A stretch of DNA of 64,000 nucleotides from Candidatus Obscuribacter sp. (GTDB lineage Bacteria; Cyanobacteriota; Vampirovibrionia; Obscuribacterales; Obscuribacteraceae), in contig JADYXR010000039.1 in the NCBI GenBank assembly GCA_021772095.1, positions 1 through 64,000 on the forward strand. Reading direction: 5' to 3'. Made by a program: the position numbers and the translations under genes. Numbering within the stretch: position 1 is the first letter of the stretch; each line of letters opens with the position of its first letter. The notes under the pieces are model-generated. The model was given only the letters and a program-made list of their open reading frames with translations. It searched no databases and had not been told where the DNA came from. Shown here one piece after another: positions 54,667 to 64,000 of the stretch.

Positions 54667-56580
54667 TTGACGAGCAGAATAATTTCGATTTCAGCTTGGG
54701 TGGTGATCGCTTTATCGGGCGCACTGATGTTCTCATCCGCGTATGATGATTCACCATCATATGATGAAGTGGAAAACATTGCCGCTGGATATTACTACGT
54801 AACGACGCAATCATACTGGATCAACCATTATCAACCTCCGCTGGTTAAGGACTTTTCCGGGTGGGCTGTTGCCACCACCAATCCTAAATCGTATATCGAC
54901 AGATGGGAATGGTCGCACTTTAGAAAGAGCATCTGTGCTGTTTTTTTCTGGGGGCAGTCCGATTCGCAGCACATGCTACGAGTGGCTCGCATTCCGTCGA
55001 TTGTTTTTGCAATTGCTTTTCTTGCATATTTTTTTAAACGAATCGAACGTGAATTCGGCAACACTGCTGGTTTCATCGCAGTAACTATGATGGCAATGTC
55101 TCCGACATTTCTCACGCATGCACGATTCGTTACCACTGATGTTCCGAGCGCTTCTTGTTTTTTCATTTCACTGTTTACTTTTTTCGACTACGTTAGAAAA
55201 CCGTCGATGCGCTCATTAATAGTGCTAGCAGTAGTTACAGGTTTGGCACTTCTGGTCAAATTCTCACTCCCATTTCTGCTTCCGGTTTATTTTATTCTAT
55301 TTTTACTCTGGAGTTTTTCACTTTTCGGAGTAAGAAGTGAACCAATGAAACAGCTTGTAGCCAGGCTGTTTACGCATACAAGCATTTTGGTTTTGATAAT
55401 CGCCAGCATTGTTTGGCTCGGCTACCATCTCAACATGAGTCACATGACACCTCAGTTTCAGCAGTGGTGGGTTCACAAACACTTCAAATATTATCTTGAT
55501 GATCCACGAGTCGAACTCATTTCGTTAACATGTGACATTCCGATTCTGAGACCATTTTCTTGGTATTTGACTGGACTGCTCGGTCAATACCTTAACGTTA
55601 GTAATGGACCTTTTAGTTTTTCATACTTGCAAGGTGTCCTCTACAAGGGCGGAAATCTCTGGTATTTTCCGTACTTGCTTGCTTTGAAAGAGCCTATCGG
55701 ATTTACTTTGCTTTTCGTTATCACACTGTTCATGATGTTTTCAACGATCGCTGAAAGATCCTCAAAGTTTCTCAAATCGAATCTCAAAACTTCGGATTCT
55801 GTCGTCAAGTTGGTGACAACCGGACTGGAAAAGGATGTTCCGAAGCGCTCAAGCATTAGCCGACTCAAAATATACATTCATTCCAATTTCATCGTGATTG
55901 GCTCGACAATTTTTGCAGTTCTTTATTTGGCCGTCGCCATGCGTTCCAATCTCAACATTGGTGTACGCCACATATTACCGATCATTCCGTTTATGTACAT
56001 GCTCACCGCAGCAGGTCTAGTTCGTGCTTTTGCTTTGCCTGGCGACTCGAAAACAGAAAAAACGGTTTGTTCAAACAAAAACATCCGATCGGTTCTGTCA
56101 GCCATTCTCCTTTATGGCTGCGCCTCTTCGCTGCTTGCCTTCCCCGGTTATCTATCTTATTACAACGAACTTGCCGGCGGAAAGGCGAATGGTATCAACA
56201 TCGCGATCGACTCAAATTTTGACTGGGGAACCGATTTGTACCGTCTCAAGAAATATGTGGAATCCAACAAGATCGATCGAATTCATGTTCTCTATTTCGG
56301 CACGGGCAGTCCTGAGTATTACCTCGGCAAGCGGGTGAAGCTCTGGAATCAAAAGGATATCTTGCCGCCAGACGAATACTTGGCCGTGTCGGCTCATTTC
56401 ATCGCCCAGGCAGCCGCGCTCCGCGGGCTTTCCGAGGAGCCGCAGAGCTTTAAAGACGCCTCATTCAGTGTGACACCTTTTGGAATGAATCTGAAGGACA
56501 AAAGGGTAATGGACTGGTTTTGCTCCTTGAAGCCCATAGGAAGGGCTGGCGATTCCATACTAATTTATAAGACTCCCTGA
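54667..56580 (+). CDS. GT39-type glycosyltransferase
   Basis: 637 aa, TTG start. About 12 membrane helices. The first luminal loop has the acidic motif SPSYDEVENIAAGYYY typical of the PMT/GT39 superfamily (catalytic Asp-Glu). Long C-terminal soluble part with NFDWGTDLYRLKKYVE. It would transfer sugar from a lipid carrier. Starts a surface-glycan-like set. Confidence 0.8.
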   Translation: MTSRIISISAWVVIALSGALMFSSAYDDSPSYDEVENIAAGYYYVTTQSYWINHYQPPLVKDFSGWAVATTNPKSYIDRWEWSHFRKSICAVFFWGQSDSQHMLRVARIPSIVFAIAFLAYFFKRIEREFGNTAGFIAVTMMAMSPTFLTHARFVTTDVPSASCFFISLFTFFDYVRKPSMRSLIVLAVVTGLALLVKFSLPFLLPVYFILFLLWSFSLFGVRSEPMKQLVARLFTHTSILVLIIASIVWLGYHLNMSHMTPQFQQWWVHKHFKYYLDDPRVELISLTCDIPILRPFSWYLTGLLGQYLNVSNGPFSFSYLQGVLYKGGNLWYFPYLLALKEPIGFTLLFVITLFMMFSTIAERSSKFLKSNLKTSDSVVKLVTTGLEKDVPKRSSISRLKIYIHSNFIVIGSTIFAVLYLAVAMRSNLNIGVRHILPIIPFMYMLTAAGLVRAFALPGDSKTEKTVCSNKNIRSVLSAILLYGCASSLLAFPGYLSYYNELAGGKANGINIAIDSNFDWGTDLYRLKKYVESNKIDRIHVLYFGTGSPEYYLGKRVKLWNQKDILPPDEYLAVSAHFIAQAAALRGLSEEPQSFKDASFSVTPFGMNLKDKRVMDWFCSLKPIGRAGDSILIYKTP

Positions 56581-56641
56581 CGTGAATTTTGATCTTTCAA
56601 AATCGCACTCGCGAGTTACAGCAGTCAACCACTCTGCGCAG

Positions 56642-57781
56642 CTACCATGAAGCGTCAGTATCGCCGGTGGTGATACATAAGTTTAAAGGTTGCTTACAAA
56701 GTTCCCTCAACAGATCATCGTAGATATTCGCAATAAACACTATGTCCTCAGCCGGTTGGCGCATGAAATCTGAGAAAACCAACTCAAAAAATCCCTTGTC
56801 GTGACCGTAGAATTTCACGACCTCAACTCCGGAGTTCAGAGAGTCTTGCAAGATGCTGTAGACCAAAAGCTTACCGAGGTCAACATCTAAATTACGCAAC
56901 ATTAGCTCCGTAATGTAGATCACATCTCCTCTTCTGACGAATGCAGCGAGCCCACAGAGAATACCGTCTTTGGTGGCAAGAAAATACTCAGCCTTCCTGT
57001 TTGGATTCTTTTCGTATCGCCACTTCATATACTCGGTGTCTTTCCAGAAAGAAACGATCTCGCGCTTACGTACGGTGTTCCAGAGATCTTCGAATGATTC
57101 TGGAATGCTCCAAGATTTCTCAATTTTGACCATTGATCCAACCGCTATTCGCAGCAGATATAGTCTCACCGCAAGTCGACTTTGAATCCACGCTTTAAAA
57201 ACGAAGCCTAACAAGGCGGTCTTTAGAGACTGTGAAATCGAATTGTGCGGGAAACAAAGTCGCTGTGAGAAAGCTTTCAGAACCACTATTGGATTGAGTT
57301 GTGCTTGATGCAAATTGGTTCTCAGTGCTCGATGGTTAGGAAAGCCGAGAGCGGCTTGCGAACCAAGACGCTGGCCGTATCGCATCGCGTAGTCGAAGAG
57401 AATTTGAAAATATCCCTGGCCTCGAAAATCCGCGTCAATAACTGTATCGGTGCTTTGACCTACTAAGATTGGCGAACCCAAGACGTTGAGTTTCAATCCG
57501 ACAATCGTGTAGGAGGAAACTATCCTGTCGCCGATCACTCCGACAACACCGGCATTCTGAAGATGCGGGTTGTCAACACACTTCCATCTCCAGTCTTCTT
57601 GTGTCCGTTTAGTGCCGAATGCACGATTTTGAAGAGCGAGAACTTGCTCTACATCAGTATCTTCGATTGGGCGATGAACAAGTTCCAGCAGCGTCTGTTG
57701 GGAAGCAGACCGATCTGGCTCTGAAAATTGTGATTCTGATTTCAAAAGGAATTTTGATGCTGAGATGTCGAATTCTATCAT
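56642..57781 (-). CDS. GNAT family N-acetyltransferase, paralog A
   Basis: 379 aa. GNAT fold with the acetyl-CoA loop region DFRGQGYFQILFDYAM. Second half has a domain of similar length (FWKDTEYMKWRYEKNPNRKAEYFLAT). It is a close paralog of the + strand gene at 58025 (identical layout, NVLGSPILVGQSTDTVI versus NFLGSPILAGQPTNTIV), probably from an inverted duplication. Function in glycan or polymer modification is inferred. Confidence 0.75.
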   Translation of the reverse strand: MIEFDISASKFLLKSESQFSEPDRSASQQTLLELVHRPIEDTDVEQVLALQNRAFGTKRTQEDWRWKCVDNPHLQNAGVVGVIGDRIVSSYTIVGLKLNVLGSPILVGQSTDTVIDADFRGQGYFQILFDYAMRYGQRLGSQAALGFPNHRALRTNLHQAQLNPIVVLKAFSQRLCFPHNSISQSLKTALLGFVFKAWIQSRLAVRLYLLRIAVGSMVKIEKSWSIPESFEDLWNTVRKREIVSFWKDTEYMKWRYEKNPNRKAEYFLATKDGILCGLAAFVRRGDVIYITELMLRNLDVDLGKLLVYSILQDSLNSGVEVVKFYGHDKGFFELVFSDFMRQPAEDIVFIANIYDDLLRELCKQPLNLCITTGDTDASW

Positions 57782-58024
57782 TTTGTTAAACAGGAGGACT
57801 CGCCTGTTGCCAGCTTCTTAGCGAGTCGTTTTCTTAGCAAAACGCAAATGCAATGCCACAGGACTTGTTTTTAGCAGCGCGCGCAGCGTTGAGCCCTGTG
57901 AACTTCGCCAGATTGCCTCTCACCTCAGGAATTTCCCGTGCTGTTGTTCGAAGAGGATGTCGACATCGCAAACGCCCAGCTGGCCACCCTGCTAAAATCG
58001 CAACAGAATAGTTTTAAGTGTCAC

Positions 58025-59104
58025 ATGATCATGGCAAACGAACTCAGCCCGAAAGAGAATTCGGTCGTCCCTGACGAACGCATCGCCATTCGACCTTGCA
58101 CCACAGATGATGCTGAGAAAATAATCGCATTGCAGAATTCGACTTTCAATACCAGTCGAACGATGGATGATTGGCGCTGGAATAACGAGGAAAACCCTTA
58201 TTACAACAATCTCACGAGCGTTGGTACTTACGATGGTGAGATCGTTTGCAGCTATTCGATCATTGGCGTCAAGTTGAACTTTCTCGGCTCGCCGATTTTG
58301 GCCGGACAGCCAACTAACACCATCGTCCATAAGGATTTTCGAAAGCTTGGATATTTTCAAAAGTCGGTCGATACGTCGGTTTCCCTTTGCCTTGAGAAAG
58401 GCGTCAATGTAAAATTCGGATTTCCAAACGAAGAAGCACTTCCGATTAATCTTGGTAAGTTGCAATACAAAAATATAGCAGTCGTTAAAAATTATCGTTT
58501 TAGATTTCGAATCAGTAAGCGACACCCCGCCCTGGTTCGTCAACTCTATTCATCAACAATTGATTTGAAACTCTGGTTCAAATCTCAGTTGCTACAGTCC
58601 TGGATTCCGCAGGACACCACTATTAGTATTACCAGCACCACGCCTTCCGGGTACGACCAATTCTGGGAGAATGTCCGTAAGCAGGAAATCATTGCAGTCT
58701 GGAAAGATTCTGAATATTTCAGATGGCGCTATGACAAAAATCCAAGGTTTAAACCTATATATTTTTCATGCCTGGAGAATGGCAACATAACAGCAATGGC
58801 TGTCACCATAGTGCATGACGGAGCCGGTACAATTTGCGAGCTCATGGTAAAAGACAACAATCTTGCGCTTGCCAAATTTCTGCTGAATCGCATTGCCGTT
58901 TATTACAAAAAATCTGGTCATGAAGCAATCAAGTTCTACGGACACGACCGCGGATTTTTCGAAACCGTATTTTCAGAATTTACGCGCATTCCGAATCAAG
59001 ATCTGTTTTTGGTGGCGAAACTAGTGGACGGAACCGACGCACTCAAGAAGTTGATTTATCAAAATATTTCCTGGTCGATTACTTCCGGTGACTTCATGTT
59101 TTGA
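58025..59104 (+). CDS. GNAT family N-acetyltransferase, paralog B
   Basis: About 360 aa from ATG 58025 (58031 alternative; frame open from 57938). Same architecture as paralog A, with KDFRKLGYFQ and CVFWKDSEYFRWRYDKNP-like segments. The two genes point towards each other's 5' ends, i.e. they are divergent. Both carry the FYGHDRGFFE motif near the C-terminus. Confidence 0.75.
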   Translation: MIMANELSPKENSVVPDERIAIRPCTTDDAEKIIALQNSTFNTSRTMDDWRWNNEENPYYNNLTSVGTYDGEIVCSYSIIGVKLNFLGSPILAGQPTNTIVHKDFRKLGYFQKSVDTSVSLCLEKGVNVKFGFPNEEALPINLGKLQYKNIAVVKNYRFRFRISKRHPALVRQLYSSTIDLKLWFKSQLLQSWIPQDTTISITSTTPSGYDQFWENVRKQEIIAVWKDSEYFRWRYDKNPRFKPIYFSCLENGNITAMAVTIVHDGAGTICELMVKDNNLALAKFLLNRIAVYYKKSGHEAIKFYGHDRGFFETVFSEFTRIPNQDLFLVAKLVDGTDALKKLIYQNISWSITSGDFMF

Positions 59105-59137
59105 ACCTCAACCTACTTTCAAGAAACTCATTCCAGG

Positions 59138-60868
59138 TCAATCATCTCCATAAAGCTGAGCATACTCTCCCTGCATAGACATAAGTTCATCATGGCTGCC
59201 CACTTCCGTAACCTGACCTTTCGAAAGTAAGGCGATAACTTGAGCTTGACGGATTGTCGATGGACGATGCGAGATGATGATGCGAGTACAATCTGGTCCC
59301 ATCTGTTTTAAGGCAGAATGTATTTGTCGGTCCAACAGTGGGTCTACAGCGCCTGTTGCTTCATCTAATATCAGGATTTCTGGTTGAATAATGATTGCTC
59401 TTGCAATTGCTATCCGCTGGCGTTCTCCCAAAGAGAGAAATGAGCCTCTTGCGCCCATTAAAGTATTTACGCCGTGCGGCAACCGTTGCACCACATCTTT
59501 AAGTCCGGCGGTGCGGATTGCTTCGTTGAATCGCTCGGAAGAGACGCCGTGCGCACCTAGCATTATGTTGGACTTGACTGAGCGAGCGAATAAATAATTA
59601 TCCTGACTGATTATGGCAATTTTTTTCCGAAGTGAATCGAGATCAAATTCTTTCAAGTCGATGCCGTCGAGAAGAATTCGACCGCAATCGGGATCATAAA
59701 ATCGCAACAACAGATCGCACAATGTCGTCTTGCCTACTCCTGAAATACCAACAATGGCAAACGTGGTGCCTTTTTCGATTCGAAGCGAAAGTCCGTCGAA
59801 TAATGGCGATTTCAACTGTCCATGAGCGAACTTAATATCTTCCAATTCGATGCCATTTTTCAAAGTTTCTAACCGCTGCATGCCACCGGTCAACTGCTTC
59901 TTGTCAGTCTGATTGAAGAAGTCGGCGATTGAGGAAAACTCCGGATAGGAATTTGTTAGCGAAGTGTAGGCATTGCCTAGACGATTCAATATTGTCAGAA
60001 GCCGCAACATTACAGGCAGGTAGATCAAAAGCACTGTCCAGCGCAGAGCAATCAACGCACCGAAAAGAATGGCTAAGGCTACGAACTCGCAAACGGAATC
60101 AGTAATCAAAATGTGAGTCTGAGAAACAACATTCACTTTTTTCGAGATTCGAAAAAGCCGAACTAATCGTCTCAGTTCGAACGATTCGCTGCCTCGCTCT
60201 TTAACTGTGCGGATGCCGTCCACAAGATCCTTTACATGAACTACCAGTATTCTGGCGACCTCGGTTTTATATTTTCCAAGTTCGCGAGACCTCTTCGAGG
60301 TCAGGAGCAATGCCAGAGTCAAGAAAAGGACGAGTAATCCAGCTAGTAAAGTTAGCGACCATGAGCAATAAAGCAGAATTGCAAAAAGCATCAATGCACC
60401 CAACGTCAGTCGAATACACTCAAGCAAGAATCCGAACGCCGCGACGCTTACGGTCACGCTGTAGCCGATGCGATGAAGCACATCACCTGGTGGCATTGTG
60501 CGCACAAGGGACAGATCGACCTTGAGAAATTTTTCAAGCATCGCAACTCTCAACTCCATCTCCAATTGCCTTGTCAAATCTGCTTTTACGGCGTTAGCGC
60601 CGGTAGCGATGACAATCTTGGAAAGCAGGAGTCCTATGACAAAAGCAGGAAGGAAGTTCACAACGCTTGGCGGCATCAATCCGGAGGAGATGATCCCTGA
60701 GAGAATTTGGTTTGGATTGACAACGCCGAGGAAACCAAACGCGGCCGGCATTATGAGAGCTATGCCGACGCTATTGCAGACAGCCTCCAGAAGTCCCAAT
60801 AGAACAGTCGCCAAAACCCACAGGAGATGTTTTTTGCAAAAATTGGCAAGGAGCTGGACTGGCGTCAT
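59138..60868 (-). CDS. ABC exporter, fused permease-ATPase
   Basis: 576 aa. Six membrane helices in residues 1-320, then an ATPase with Walker A GISGVGKTTL (about 375), signature LSLGERQRIAIARAI, Walker B ILILDEATG and His switch ISHRPS. Half-size exporter, probably homodimeric, for lipid, glycan or peptide. Cluster context suggests glycan-linked export. Confidence 0.85.
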   Translation of the reverse strand: MTPVQLLANFCKKHLLWVLATVLLGLLEAVCNSVGIALIMPAAFGFLGVVNPNQILSGIISSGLMPPSVVNFLPAFVIGLLLSKIVIATGANAVKADLTRQLEMELRVAMLEKFLKVDLSLVRTMPPGDVLHRIGYSVTVSVAAFGFLLECIRLTLGALMLFAILLYCSWSLTLLAGLLVLFLTLALLLTSKRSRELGKYKTEVARILVVHVKDLVDGIRTVKERGSESFELRRLVRLFRISKKVNVVSQTHILITDSVCEFVALAILFGALIALRWTVLLIYLPVMLRLLTILNRLGNAYTSLTNSYPEFSSIADFFNQTDKKQLTGGMQRLETLKNGIELEDIKFAHGQLKSPLFDGLSLRIEKGTTFAIVGISGVGKTTLCDLLLRFYDPDCGRILLDGIDLKEFDLDSLRKKIAIISQDNYLFARSVKSNIMLGAHGVSSERFNEAIRTAGLKDVVQRLPHGVNTLMGARGSFLSLGERQRIAIARAIIIQPEILILDEATGAVDPLLDRQIHSALKQMGPDCTRIIISHRPSTIRQAQVIALLSKGQVTEVGSHDELMSMQGEYAQLYGDD

Positions 60869-61265
60869 ACTTCTAATCAGTGTTGAGATTCGAATCGAGT
60901 TTCGAAATAAACTAACTTATTGAGTGATTTCGCAGACTATTGGCGCCACTAGCATCACCTGACTGCCAAGTATAGTGCAACTCCGCTGTCAGTGTGGAGG
61001 GATTCGCGGGAATCACGACCATGGCAGGTTGAGAATTGAGCTTGAGGAACCGTCTAAAACATTGGAGTGAGTGAGGACCGCGGAAACGGAACGGACTGTC
61101 GTTTTGTATGCCCGCCCGAACCTCAAGCGCGAAGGCATCGAAGGATTGAACTGAACAGCATCTGCTAGAATCTTGCTTCATCACATTGCAACTGCGTTAT
61201 GAGCCCCCGCACGAAACCAAGAGGACCGCGAGCTTCTGATCGCCATCAGTTTTGTGGGAGGGTGA
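60869..61265. other. Divergent intergenic region
   Basis: Between ABC exporter (leftward) and nucleotidyltransferase-like gene (rightward). A 90-codon - strand frame (60912-61184) lies in front of the exporter but lacks a clear SD and recognisable features. Nothing else seen. Confidence 0.35.
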
Positions 61266-62513
61266 ATGAGACCAGAAATCGAAATCATTCTCTTGGCACT
61301 TAGAGGCGATCTAGACGGCGACGTGGCGACGAGATTCACTCAGTTTCTTGCTCAAGATATTGACTGGCACTTTCTTTCCATTGCAGCAATCGGTCACAAA
61401 GTTTGTCCGCCACTGGATTTCTTGCTTGAGAAACACGGAGTCGATCACAATCTTACCGGTTTGATCCGTCAGGAAAGCAACGAGATACAACGCAAAAGCC
61501 TGATGTTGACTGCCCGCCTTTTCAAACTGCAGACGATTTTGCTGGAATCAGGAATTGAATTCGTATTCGTCAAAGGTATTGTAATTTCGGATCTACTTTA
61601 TGGAACGGTAAAGAGAAGAGCTTTTAGTGACATCGATATATTTGTCAAAAGCAAGGATGTACCGGGACTCGCTCAAATTTTGGAGCACGAAGGATTTCAC
61701 CCAACGCCAATGTGGTGCCGATGTGATCACCCGAGTCAGTTTTTCAGCTCGCCAACATTCTTGAAGCTCGGCTACGAAAAGGAGTATGCCAGCTCGAATA
61801 ATTCGTTTGCAGTCGATTTGCACTGGGGACCGGGTACGTGGTTTGCCACGTGCGATCAGATGCTCAAGCACACGGCGATGCAGGACATTGCTGGGCATAC
61901 GGTAAGAACTCTGGAACCGAATTTGCACTTTGTCTATCTTTGTGCGCACGCTGCCAAGCATGACTGGGACACACTGATCTGGATCTCCGATTTCGCGCGT
62001 GCTCTACAGTCGGAGAATATTTTCAATTGGCGAAAGGTGGCCAGACTGAGCCGTAAAATGGGACTGTTCGGAACCGTTCAAACTAGTGTAAGTCTGGCGC
62101 ACAAACTCCTTGGTGCCGAGATTCCTAACGAACTCTTGCCTTTAGATCCGATGCTTGAAAAAGTCGCTTTCCAAATTATCGGGCGTTATGACAGGACGGT
62201 TCCGCCGGTGGTGTCATTCTCTAAGGTGCCGCACTGGCGTAGAATTTGGCGCACGTACGACACCAAGATGCAGGTCGCAAAGCAAGTAGCGAGCGATTTG
62301 TTCAAACCGACGTTTAGCGATTGGGTGAGAATAAATTTGCCGGATAATTTGTTCTGGCTTTACTACCTCACGCGTCCCGCGAGCAAGGTTTATTTTTTCA
62401 GCAGAAACATTTTAAGGAATATCCTCTTCAAAAAGCTTGCCCCTGCCCGACAAAATTCTGATACTGAATGTGGTGCATCCACCAAAGACCATCAAACTTC
62501 TGAGCAGCGATGA
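61266..62513 (+). CDS. Nucleotidyltransferase-like protein (NTP_transf_5 type)
   Basis: 415 aa, SD GGGAGG. The conserved core FVKGIVISDLLYG followed by RRAFSDIDIFVKSKD matches the DxD-bearing nucleotidyltransferase-like family often found in exopolysaccharide and lasso peptide clusters. Lacks membrane helices. Substrate unknown; position supports glycan or peptide biosynthesis. Confidence 0.75.
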   Translation: MRPEIEIILLALRGDLDGDVATRFTQFLAQDIDWHFLSIAAIGHKVCPPLDFLLEKHGVDHNLTGLIRQESNEIQRKSLMLTARLFKLQTILLESGIEFVFVKGIVISDLLYGTVKRRAFSDIDIFVKSKDVPGLAQILEHEGFHPTPMWCRCDHPSQFFSSPTFLKLGYEKEYASSNNSFAVDLHWGPGTWFATCDQMLKHTAMQDIAGHTVRTLEPNLHFVYLCAHAAKHDWDTLIWISDFARALQSENIFNWRKVARLSRKMGLFGTVQTSVSLAHKLLGAEIPNELLPLDPMLEKVAFQIIGRYDRTVPPVVSFSKVPHWRRIWRTYDTKMQVAKQVASDLFKPTFSDWVRINLPDNLFWLYYLTRPASKVYFFSRNILRNILFKKLAPARQNSDTECGASTKDHQTSEQR

Positions 62514-62593
62514 AGTTCGCATACTCTGGCCACTTTGGTGCAGATAGGAACGGCTCGTCTAAACTTGTAACGGCAAGCAATCCAATTTCGGTA

Positions 62594-63748
62594 TCACAAC
62601 TTCTCTATCAACGTTGTAATTTTCGTCATTGATGTCGACCAATTTAGACGCTGAATCGACTCCTGAAAAGCAGCCAGGCAGAGCGATTTGTAGGAAGAAT
62701 AGTCGCTAAAGTATTTAGCAATGCACTCAGCATAATCATCTGCGCTTTGTGGTTTGGCAAAGCAAAATCCGTTTTTGCCTTGAGCGATAACTGAGGGCAC
62801 TCCTCCGGTCGCATGCGCTAACACTGGCAGACCATAAGCATTGGCTTCGCAGATCACCATGCCAAAACATTCGCCTTGTGTCGGCAAGAGAAGAAAGTGC
62901 GAGGTCTCAAGAAGCTCTTGAAGTTGCGCAGAACCTTGATTCTTGTCTTTTTGCAAAATTGGAAAATTGGTCATTTCACCTTTCAAATGTTCTTCAATGC
63001 CAGGCGGTATCTCGCAGCCCACTACGGTTAAGTGTGTGTTTAAACCTTTTGTCTGTAAAGCGCGCAGGGTGTCAACTGCGAAAGACCCACCCTTTTCTAT
63101 CCAATCGCGCCCGATAAAAAGCAATCGACACTCTTTTTTAGAACGATGTTCTACTATACTTTCGATCTCAGATTTACCAGGAAGTTGGCTTGGCAGGTTG
63201 GCTCCAAATGGCACCACTTCTACTTTCGACTCTTTAACTTCATAGTGTTTGAGCGCTGACTCCGCTGCCCATTCTGTCGAAAAAATCGCTAGCTTTGCTG
63301 TGTCGAGAACCTTTTGCTGCAGAGCATGACCGGCCCATAGATTCTCCTGGCAGATGTTTCTGTAGCCGGGGTGTTCTTCTACCAGTCCGGCGAACGTCGC
63401 GTCAGACCATACGACGATCGGAATTTTCGTTTCAAGAAAAGCATTTGGATATGGAAAGCTGCCTGTGCTGAAGATGAGATCGATGTCGCTGTATTTTTTT
63501 AATTGCCTATCCACTTGCATGGACAAATACTGGTGCACAAGTGGCTCCAACTCCCAGATGTAGGTTTTTCGCAGCATTCTCTCGTAGATTGAATGCTTCT
63601 GTTTAAACGGCTGCCAAATTAGCTGCAGCGGACCAATATGAACCAGGTCGGGATATTCCCGAGCAAGATGCGTCTTCATCGACAAGGGAGTACCAGACCA
63701 ATACGAACCGTCATCTGGTCCAGAAACGCTAGAGAATGCTATTCGCAC
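62594..63748 (-). CDS. GT4-type glycosyltransferase
   Basis: 384 aa. GT-B fold, with donor site E-x7-E in ECFGMVICEANAYGLP and the following AHATGGVPSVIAQGKNG typical of GT4 retaining enzymes. The N-terminal half is less conserved. Probably builds a surface polysaccharide with the neighbouring genes. Confidence 0.8.
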   Translation of the reverse strand: MRIAFSSVSGPDDGSYWSGTPLSMKTHLAREYPDLVHIGPLQLIWQPFKQKHSIYERMLRKTYIWELEPLVHQYLSMQVDRQLKKYSDIDLIFSTGSFPYPNAFLETKIPIVVWSDATFAGLVEEHPGYRNICQENLWAGHALQQKVLDTAKLAIFSTEWAAESALKHYEVKESKVEVVPFGANLPSQLPGKSEIESIVEHRSKKECRLLFIGRDWIEKGGSFAVDTLRALQTKGLNTHLTVVGCEIPPGIEEHLKGEMTNFPILQKDKNQGSAQLQELLETSHFLLLPTQGECFGMVICEANAYGLPVLAHATGGVPSVIAQGKNGFCFAKPQSADDYAECIAKYFSDYSSYKSLCLAAFQESIQRLNWSTSMTKITTLIEKL

Positions 63749-64000
63749 CGTTGCTCACTTATTGCGACATCGACACGGCAATGAGATGGATCGGTCAGAA
63801 TTCTGACGTGAATTGGCATCCGCCGAAACCGCAGATCGCAGATTCTACCATACCGAGTTTTGGTCAGATGTTGGCGTCATATGATTCAGACTACAGATGG
63901 AATTGCGTGCTGATAGAATTGGAACTCTACCAATTTGACAACTACGCTCTAAGTGGAAATAGAAAGACAGTCTCGAATACGCTCGCCCAGGCACGGCTGG

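Noticed and set aside
60912..61184. 90-codon - strand ORF ahead of the ABC exporter, considered as a peptide precursor
   Set aside because: No clear SD, leader/core pattern or recognisable motif. Left as an open possibility only.
1..64000. CRISPR arrays, transposases, integrases, rRNA genes
   Set aside because: None seen; no regular spacer-repeat array, no DDE or Tyr-recombinase motifs, no rRNA core sequences.

Overview
The window is a bacterial chromosome segment of moderate GC with good Shine-Dalgarno sites and no rRNA, CRISPR array, transposase or phage structural gene. The argR-argGHFCJB order, TonB-C-domain proteins with membrane tails, PPK2 and many PAS/histidine-kinase genes recall non-photosynthetic relatives of cyanobacteria (Vampirovibrionia/Obscuribacterales type). 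That placement is inference from gene content only.

Layout. 1-900: gene-poor, with a 42-codon ORF, a terminator and a long hairpin. 917-4130: a dense array of about 26 tRNA or tRNA-like genes on the + strand, with a serine tRNA added at 5331. The array has odd tRNAs (Leu anticodons on short-variable-arm bodies, a long variable arm with anticodon TAT, a D-arm-poor tRNA, changed T-loops), five linkers bounded by CCGTAC/GTACGG inverted repeats, and a Glu(TTC) tRNA whose 5' acceptor strand lies downstream of its 3' half, which is the topology of a circularly permuted tRNA gene. 4386-8200: a TonB-C protein and a CPA2-type antiporter with two USP domains.

8219-16902 (- strand): a compact polyamine/membrane cluster. 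In transcription order it holds AdoMet decarboxylase, SPFH-SHOCT, two DUF4178 proteins, a 46-residue membrane peptide, DUF350, a membrane-anchored spermidine-synthase-like enzyme, an exported FAD amine oxidase-like enzyme and a polytopic membrane protein. It looks like a single system acting on polyamine-derived chemistry at the membrane. 17112-22930: a small membrane protein, an MFS exporter, a 90-bp tandem palindromic repeat, a TPR protein, a BRCT/SWIM protein and PPK2.

23855-31441: the arginine operon argR-argG-argH-argF-argC-argJ-argB, with two ARG boxes 21 bp apart over the argR start. It ends at a strong hairpin. 31881-43906: histidine kinase plus a receiver-LRV protein, an aminotransferase-RidA unit, membrane proteins, and a dihydroorotate-dehydrogenase-like domain fused to a membrane region. 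44629-48395: an exported TldD-like protease with a motif-less partner. 49520-53939 (- strand): XRE-receiver, CheB, CheR-PAS and histidine kinase genes, translationally coupled. 54361-63748: a truncated DUF433 gene, then a surface-glycan-like set (GT39, two GNAT paralogs, ABC exporter, nucleotidyltransferase-like protein, GT4).

Intergenic regions repeatedly contain decayed short tandem repeats, which seems to be a habit of this genome.
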